Source: Desulfosoma sp.
GTDB taxonomy: Bacteria > Desulfobacterota > Syntrophobacteria > Syntrophobacterales > DSM-9756
Direction: 5' to 3'
Assembly (NCBI GenBank): GCA_037481875.1
Contig: JBBFKY010000005.1
Span: 163,934 to 227,933, forward strand
DNA length: 64,000 nucleotides
The translations under genes were made by a program, and so were the position numbers. The notes under the pieces were generated by a model that was given only the letters and a program-made list of their open reading frames with translations, searched no databases and had not been told where the DNA came from. This document shows, one piece after another, positions 61,340 through 64,000 of this stretch (positions within the stretch are counted from its first letter, which is position 1; each line of letters opens with the position of its first letter).

Positions 61340-62204
61340 AAACCAGACCCAAAAGCTCGCAAAACCTTCATGGTTAAGAAAACGTCTCACCAGTTCGGCG
61401 TCCTACGAAGCTGTGCGAGACCTATTGCACAAATGCCATGTCCATACGGTCTGCCAGGAAGCTCGATGCCCAAATCATTGGGAATGCTTTTCTCAAAAGA
61501 CGGCAACCTTTCTTCTCCTGGGGGATCGTTGCACGCGCCGATGTCGTTTCTGTGCCGTGAACCACGGTAATCCCATGCCGCCCGACCCCGAAGAACCGTC
61601 TCGTATAGCTCAAGCCGTGCTGACCCTCGGGCTTCGTTATGTGGTGTTGACTTCCGTAACAAGAGATGATCTTCCCGATGGAGGCGCTTCCTTTTTTGCC
61701 CAAACCATTCGAATTCTGCACAGCACTGTTCCCGGACTTCAGGTGGAAGTTCTGATTCCCGACTTTCAGGGCCGCGTTTCCGATGTGAGCACGGTGCTTG
61801 AAGCAGGTCCTGCGGTCTTGAATCATAATGTGGAAACCGTCCCTCGGCTCTACGACACCGTCAGGCCCCAAGCCGACTACCGTCGATCTCTGGCCTTACT
61901 TCGAGCCGCTTCGAACATCGCCCCTCAGATTCCTCTTAAGTCTGGCATCATGCTCGGTCTTGGAGAAACCCAGGATGAAATTTTGAAGACTCTGGACGAT
62001 CTTTTGATGTCCGGATGCCGTCTCGTCACCTTGGGCCAGTATTTGCAGCCGGCTTCGCATCTTCTTCCCGTCGCTCGTTACGTGCCGCCGGAAGAATTTG
62101 AAGCTTGGCGAGAAAAAGCTTTGTCCATGGGCTTTTACCAAGTGGCTGCAGGACCGTGGGTGCGCAGCTCCTATCGAGCCCATGAAATGTATGGCGGCCT
62201 ATAA
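61326..62204 (+). CDS. lipA: Lipoyl synthase LipA
   Basis: LipA is a radical SAM enzyme that inserts two sulfurs into the octanoyl chain. The 292-residue protein has the auxiliary-cluster cysteines CQEARCPNHWEC (about 40-51), the radical SAM motif CTRRCRFC, VLTSVTRDDLPDGG and VRSSYRAHE near the C-terminus, with the RSSY serine ligand. ATG 61326 lies inside the lipB 3' end, so the two are coupled. The length is normal for the short bacterial form. Confidence 0.96.
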   Translation: MRPDENQTQKLAKPSWLRKRLTSSASYEAVRDLLHKCHVHTVCQEARCPNHWECFSQKTATFLLLGDRCTRRCRFCAVNHGNPMPPDPEEPSRIAQAVLTLGLRYVVLTSVTRDDLPDGGASFFAQTIRILHSTVPGLQVEVLIPDFQGRVSDVSTVLEAGPAVLNHNVETVPRLYDTVRPQADYRRSLALLRAASNIAPQIPLKSGIMLGLGETQDEILKTLDDLLMSGCRLVTLGQYLQPASHLLPVARYVPPEEFEAWREKALSMGFYQVAAGPWVRSSYRAHEMYGGL

Positions 62205-62243
62205 CCCGCATGCTTTCGAAAACTCGGAGAAAGGAGCACCACG

Positions 62244-63356
62244 ATGATCCTTGGCATCCTTAAAGAAATCAAACCCGAGGAATACCGCGTTTCGATGACC
62301 CCATTTGGAGCCGAAGTGGCCGTGCAACAAGGCCACACGGTGCTTGTGGAAAAGGGCGCCGGTCTGGCCAGCGGTTTTCCCGATGAGGACTACCAGCGTG
62401 TCGGTGCCCAGATTGTAGAAAGTCCCGCCGAGATTTATGCTCGCGCCGACATGATCATGCATGTCAAGGAGCCGTTGCCGCCGGAATACAATCTTATTCG
62501 AGAAGGTCAAATCCTTTTCACCTATCTTCACTTGGCTGCCGACGAATCCTTGACCCGTGTGCTCATGGAACGTGGGTCCGTAAACATCGCCTACGAGACC
62601 ATTCAAAAAGCCGATGGGTCCTTGCCTTTGCTGACCCCCATGAGTGAAGTGGCCGGGCGTATGGCTGTGCAGGAGGCCGCCAAGTACCTGGAAAAAGCCT
62701 ATGGAGGTCAGGGGATTTTGCTGGGGGGAGTCCCTGGGGTGGAGCCGGCCACGGTGGTGATTCTAGGAGGCGGCGTGGTCGGGACCAATGCGGCCAAGAT
62801 CGCCTGCGGCTTGGGAGCTAAGGTCTATGTCCTGGACAAGAATCTGGAAAGGCTTCGTTACCTGAGCGACATCATGCCGCCCAACTGCTTTCTTGTGGCC
62901 TCTTCTCCAGCCGCCATTCGCGATCTGGTCAAAAAGGCCGATGTGGTCATCGGAGCCGTACTCATCCCCGGAGCCAAGGCACCGAAGCTGGTCACTCGTG
63001 ACATGCTTTCCACCATGAAGCACGGTGCCGTCTTGATCGATGTGGCTATTGATCAAGGCGGCTGTTTCGAGACTTCCAGGCCCACCACCCACAGGGATCC
63101 CATCTATATGGTGGACGGTATTGTCCATTATTGTGTGGCCAATATGCCCGGCTCCGTTCCCAAAACCTCCACTTTGGCTTTGACCAACGCCACCCTGCCC
63201 TATGCATTGGAAATCGCCAATAAAGGCTGGCGTCGAGCCATGAAAGAAAACCCTGAAATCGCTAAAGGCGCCAACGTGATCGCCGGCAAGGTCACTCATC
63301 CCGGAGTCGCCGAGGCCTTCGACCTGGAGTACGTGCCCGTGGAAAACTTTCTGTAG
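62244..63356 (+). CDS. ald: Alanine dehydrogenase
   Basis: This NAD-dependent enzyme interconverts L-alanine and pyruvate plus ammonia. The 370-residue protein has KEIKPEEYRVSMTP, MHVKEPLPPEYNL (the lysine of the active site) and TYLHLAAD with the catalytic histidine region, then the dinucleotide motif VVILGGGVVGTNAAKIA. Length matches the family of about 370. ATG 62244 is preceded by GAAAGGAG. It lies 39 bases after lipA, so it may share its transcript. Confidence 0.95.
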   Translation: MILGILKEIKPEEYRVSMTPFGAEVAVQQGHTVLVEKGAGLASGFPDEDYQRVGAQIVESPAEIYARADMIMHVKEPLPPEYNLIREGQILFTYLHLAADESLTRVLMERGSVNIAYETIQKADGSLPLLTPMSEVAGRMAVQEAAKYLEKAYGGQGILLGGVPGVEPATVVILGGGVVGTNAAKIACGLGAKVYVLDKNLERLRYLSDIMPPNCFLVASSPAAIRDLVKKADVVIGAVLIPGAKAPKLVTRDMLSTMKHGAVLIDVAIDQGGCFETSRPTTHRDPIYMVDGIVHYCVANMPGSVPKTSTLALTNATLPYALEIANKGWRRAMKENPEIAKGANVIAGKVTHPGVAEAFDLEYVPVENFL

Positions 63357-63410
63357 TCTATCAGGCTTTTTGGGGAAGAGCCTGCGCCGGGTGCTTTTTG
63401 CCGGTACCCT

Positions 63411-63554
63411 ATCCGTAGGGCGGATGAAGCGAAGCGAAATCCGCCTCCATATCCGTAGGGCGGATGAAGCAAAGCGAAATCCGCCTCCATATCCGTAGGG
63501 CGGATGAAGCATAGCGAAATCCGCCGCATCCTCTCCTGCCAAGCGAAATCCGCC
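63411..63554. repeat. Tandem array of a 40-base palindromic repeat
   Basis: Three near-identical 40-base units begin at 63411, 63451 and 63491; a partial fourth copy lies at 63539-63554. Each unit carries GGCGGAT and ATCCGCC as complementary arms, so each can form a hairpin, with GAAGCGAAGCGAA or a close variant as the loop. Units differ only at a few bases in the loop (GAAGCG, AAAGCG, ATAGCG). The units abut directly, without spacers. The array lies between ald and the transposase remnant. Confidence 0.85.
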
Positions 63555-63692
63555 ACCTTACCGTCGAGCGAACCAAAAATCCCCGTTCTACGGAAGCCCT
63601 TGCTCGGGGGTAGGAACACATCCATAAGGCTTCCCTGCGCCGTTTATGTCTTCCTGGCATCGAAGGCCACCGATCTTACAAATGTGGGTTAG

Positions 63693-64000
63693 GAATTCAT
63701 TGACTTCCGAACCCAATCCGCCAAGGGAAAAACCGGTCGTACCGAGGTGTCCTTGGGCTACCTTCAGCGGCTCTAGGCCGTTGGAAATAAAGCTCGCAGC
63801 CAGGAATTGAGCCCTGTGGATTTCTATGCCTTCCGCAAGGAGCGGGCCTTTTCCAAGTTGGAGCGCTTTCATCACGGGCGCGCTGCGGCATCTGTGGCAC
63901 CCGAAGTCCCGCCCAAAAGCCATCTGGGTAAAGCCGTGGGCTATTTATTTCTTGAATGGCTGGAAGAAAATCGTTCGGTATCTGGAACATTCCTCCATCA
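63693..64000 (+). pseudogene. IS66-family transposase remnant, interrupted, running off the right edge
   Basis: The plus-strand translation matches the C-terminal part of IS66-type transposases: KTGRTEVSLGYLQRL, then a TAG stop at 63774-63776 where a tyrosine codon is expected, then ELSPVDFYAFRKERAF, PPKSHLGKAVGYL, and, in a shifted frame, GWKKIVRYLEHSSI. A frameshift lies near 63945-63960. With a nonsense codon and a frameshift the copy is inactive. The element may continue to the right of the window. No terminal inverted repeat was identified within the window. Confidence 0.75.

Noticed and set aside
63411..63554. Direct repeats that could suggest a CRISPR array
   Set aside because: The 40-base units abut without unique spacers, and no cas gene is near.

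Overview
The window looks like a chromosomal segment of a sulfate-reducing member of the Desulfobacterota (the former Deltaproteobacteria). The strongest reason is a complete dsrMKJOP operon for the membrane complex that passes electrons to dissimilatory sulfite reduction. Supporting evidence is menaquinone synthesis by the futalosine route, haem synthesis by the siroheme (Ahb) route, an RsbRD-like gene directly ahead of dsrM, and a candidate selenocysteine protein. Syntrophobacteria-type relatives are plausible, but that is inference; no rRNA or tRNA gene was found to settle it.

Layout. 1-4.5 kb (minus): hisC-cmk-rpsA-sppA, with sppA running off the left edge. 4.8-11.1 kb: the heat-shock sigma factor rpoH, an amidohydrolase, an inositol-phosphatase-family enzyme, an acidic hypothetical protein, an auxin-efflux-family carrier and an NtrC-type regulator. 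11.1-18.7 kb: pyrB-pyrC, greA, rpsT and leuS-lptE-holA. 19-26.3 kb: a minus-strand PilZ / ribbon-helix-helix / ParA cassette diverges from a plus-strand run of a ClpX-like ATPase, ahbC, hemB and ahbD. 26.8-30.4 kb (minus): ctpA, a YibQ-type deacetylase and an exported DUF1573 protein read through an in-frame UGA (candidate selenocysteine). 30.7-35.7 kb: a hypothetical gene, an MBL-fold hydrolase, a winged-helix/nuclease-like protein, a CoA-transferase fused to a GNAT domain, and lgt. 35.9-40.8 kb: an aldehyde dehydrogenase, the molybdenum cofactor genes mobB-mobA-moeA, and a CDP-alcohol phosphatidyltransferase. 40.9-45.5 kb: an AbrB-like protein, a core methionine-synthase-like protein, a LysM-like membrane protein and a stand-alone AICAR transformylase. 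46-52.6 kb (minus): tetR-mqnE-mqnC-aminofutalosine deaminase-mqnA-aldolase-ubiX. 52.8-60.5 kb (plus): a class III aminotransferase, then the RsbRD-like gene and dsrMKJOP. 60.6-63.4 kb: lipB, lipA and ald. The right end holds a tandem repeat and a decayed IS66 transposase.

How it fits together. The futalosine genes make menaquinone, which the DsrMKJOP complex is thought to oxidise. The Ahb genes make the haem that DsrM and DsrJ need. The mob/moe genes make the cofactor of molybdenum or tungsten enzymes encoded elsewhere. CtpA, YibQ, Lgt, LptE and SppA serve the cell envelope.

Between operons lie several GC-rich palindromic repeats of the type GTAGGGGCG...CGCCCCTA. The most unusual items are the UGA-containing DUF1573 gene, the PilZ-RHH-ParA cassette facing a ClpX-like ATPase that lacks the zinc domain, and an archaeal-type aldolase inside the menaquinone cluster. 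Start codons were chosen from visible Shine-Dalgarno sequences, so several differ from the longest open frame.
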